Assembly (NCBI GenBank): GCA_902470815.1
Contig: CABRHS010000001.1
Coordinates: 128,327-192,326 of the forward strand
DNA length: 64,000 nt
Source of the DNA: an uncultured Collinsella sp.
GTDB taxonomy: Bacteria; Actinomycetota; Coriobacteriia; Coriobacteriales; Coriobacteriaceae
Direction: 5' to 3'
Shown in pieces: positions 63,848 to 64,000 of the stretch. A program made the translations under genes and the position numbers. The notes under the pieces are model-generated. The model ran no database searches, was not told where the DNA came from, and saw only the letters and a program-made list of their open reading frames with translations. The first letter of the stretch is position 1; each line of letters starts with the position of its first letter.

Positions 63848-64000
63848 GCGACAGCCCAAAGCGGTGAATGATTAAGCGCACGTCCGCACACAATTGCACG
63901 AAATTGATGATCTGCCTGCCGGCCGTCCATCGCGGCTGAACTGCGTCCCAAATCTTGGACGGGTCAATAGATACGGTCTAAGCCGCTAGGGACTGACCCC
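63848..64000. other. Intergenic end of the window
   Basis: 153 bases without a coding frame. GGGTCA (63961-63966) and TGACCC (63994-63999) could be the arms of an inverted-repeat element cut by the window edge. Confidence 0.4.

Noticed and set aside
1..64000. CRISPR arrays, tRNA or rRNA genes, prophage genes
   Set aside because: No regularly spaced repeats, cloverleaf sequences, rRNA segments or phage structural proteins were recognised on reading either strand.

Overview
The window is a 64 kb piece of a GC-rich actinobacterial chromosome. Gene content (nine PTS proteins in four systems, five LacI-type regulators, phosphoketolase, pyruvate formate-lyase, LuxS, a deoxynucleoside salvage operon, an AmaP/Asp23 envelope-stress operon) fits an anaerobic, saccharolytic gut member of the Coriobacteriia, most likely Collinsella. 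The genus is an inference from content and codon use, not from a marker gene. No rRNA, tRNA or CRISPR array was seen.

Layout. Bases 1-14.3 kb are mostly housekeeping: the end of lgt, yebC, an IS200-type insertion with tnpA only, the amaP-DUF2273-asp23 operon, a methionine ABC transporter (metNIQ) preceded by a methionine-rich leader peptide, two YitT membrane proteins, engB, mtnN, a moaC-mobB fusion next to moaA, and an MFS transporter. Bases 14.5-38.3 kb are accessory sugar metabolism. Locus A (15.7-23.1 kb) has two LacI regulators, an alpha/beta hydrolase, a DUF5060/DUF4038 apiosidase-like glycosidase and a lactose-type PTS (IIC, IIB, IIA). Locus B (23.4-29.8 kb) has a fucose/arabinose-type isomerase, a two-gene transketolase, an FGGY kinase, a YczE-like membrane protein and a ROK kinase. 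After luxS, locus C (31-38.3 kb) has a DUF1593 protein, an esterase, a IIBC permease, a second DUF4038 glycosidase and a LacI regulator. Loci B and C share an operator-like motif close to TGTTTACTGAACA. Phosphoketolase (xfp) follows at 38.9 kb.

Bases 41.6-54.7 kb hold a universal stress protein, UppP, a nucleoside hydrolase, an ArsC-like protein, and a long minus-strand run deoD, nucleoside-binding lipoprotein, ABC ATPase, two permeases, cdd, pdp, deoC, deoB: uptake and complete breakdown of (deoxy)nucleosides. At 55.2-57.7 kb pyruvate formate-lyase is split: the 704-residue protein has the catalytic cysteines but stops before the glycyl-radical domain, which is a separate 83-residue gene. 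Bases 58.2-63.8 kb are a sucrose/fructan locus: a LacI regulator, two GH32 proteins and a IIBC permease, with matching operators before the regulator and before the first GH32 gene.

Most notable: the methionine-rich, apparently leaderless leader peptide upstream of metNIQ; the split pyruvate formate-lyase; a gene set that could route apiose from plant glycosides through apulose 4-phosphate to xylulose 5-phosphate and phosphoketolase; and a family of intergenic elements of about 116-142 bp bounded by long inverted repeats.
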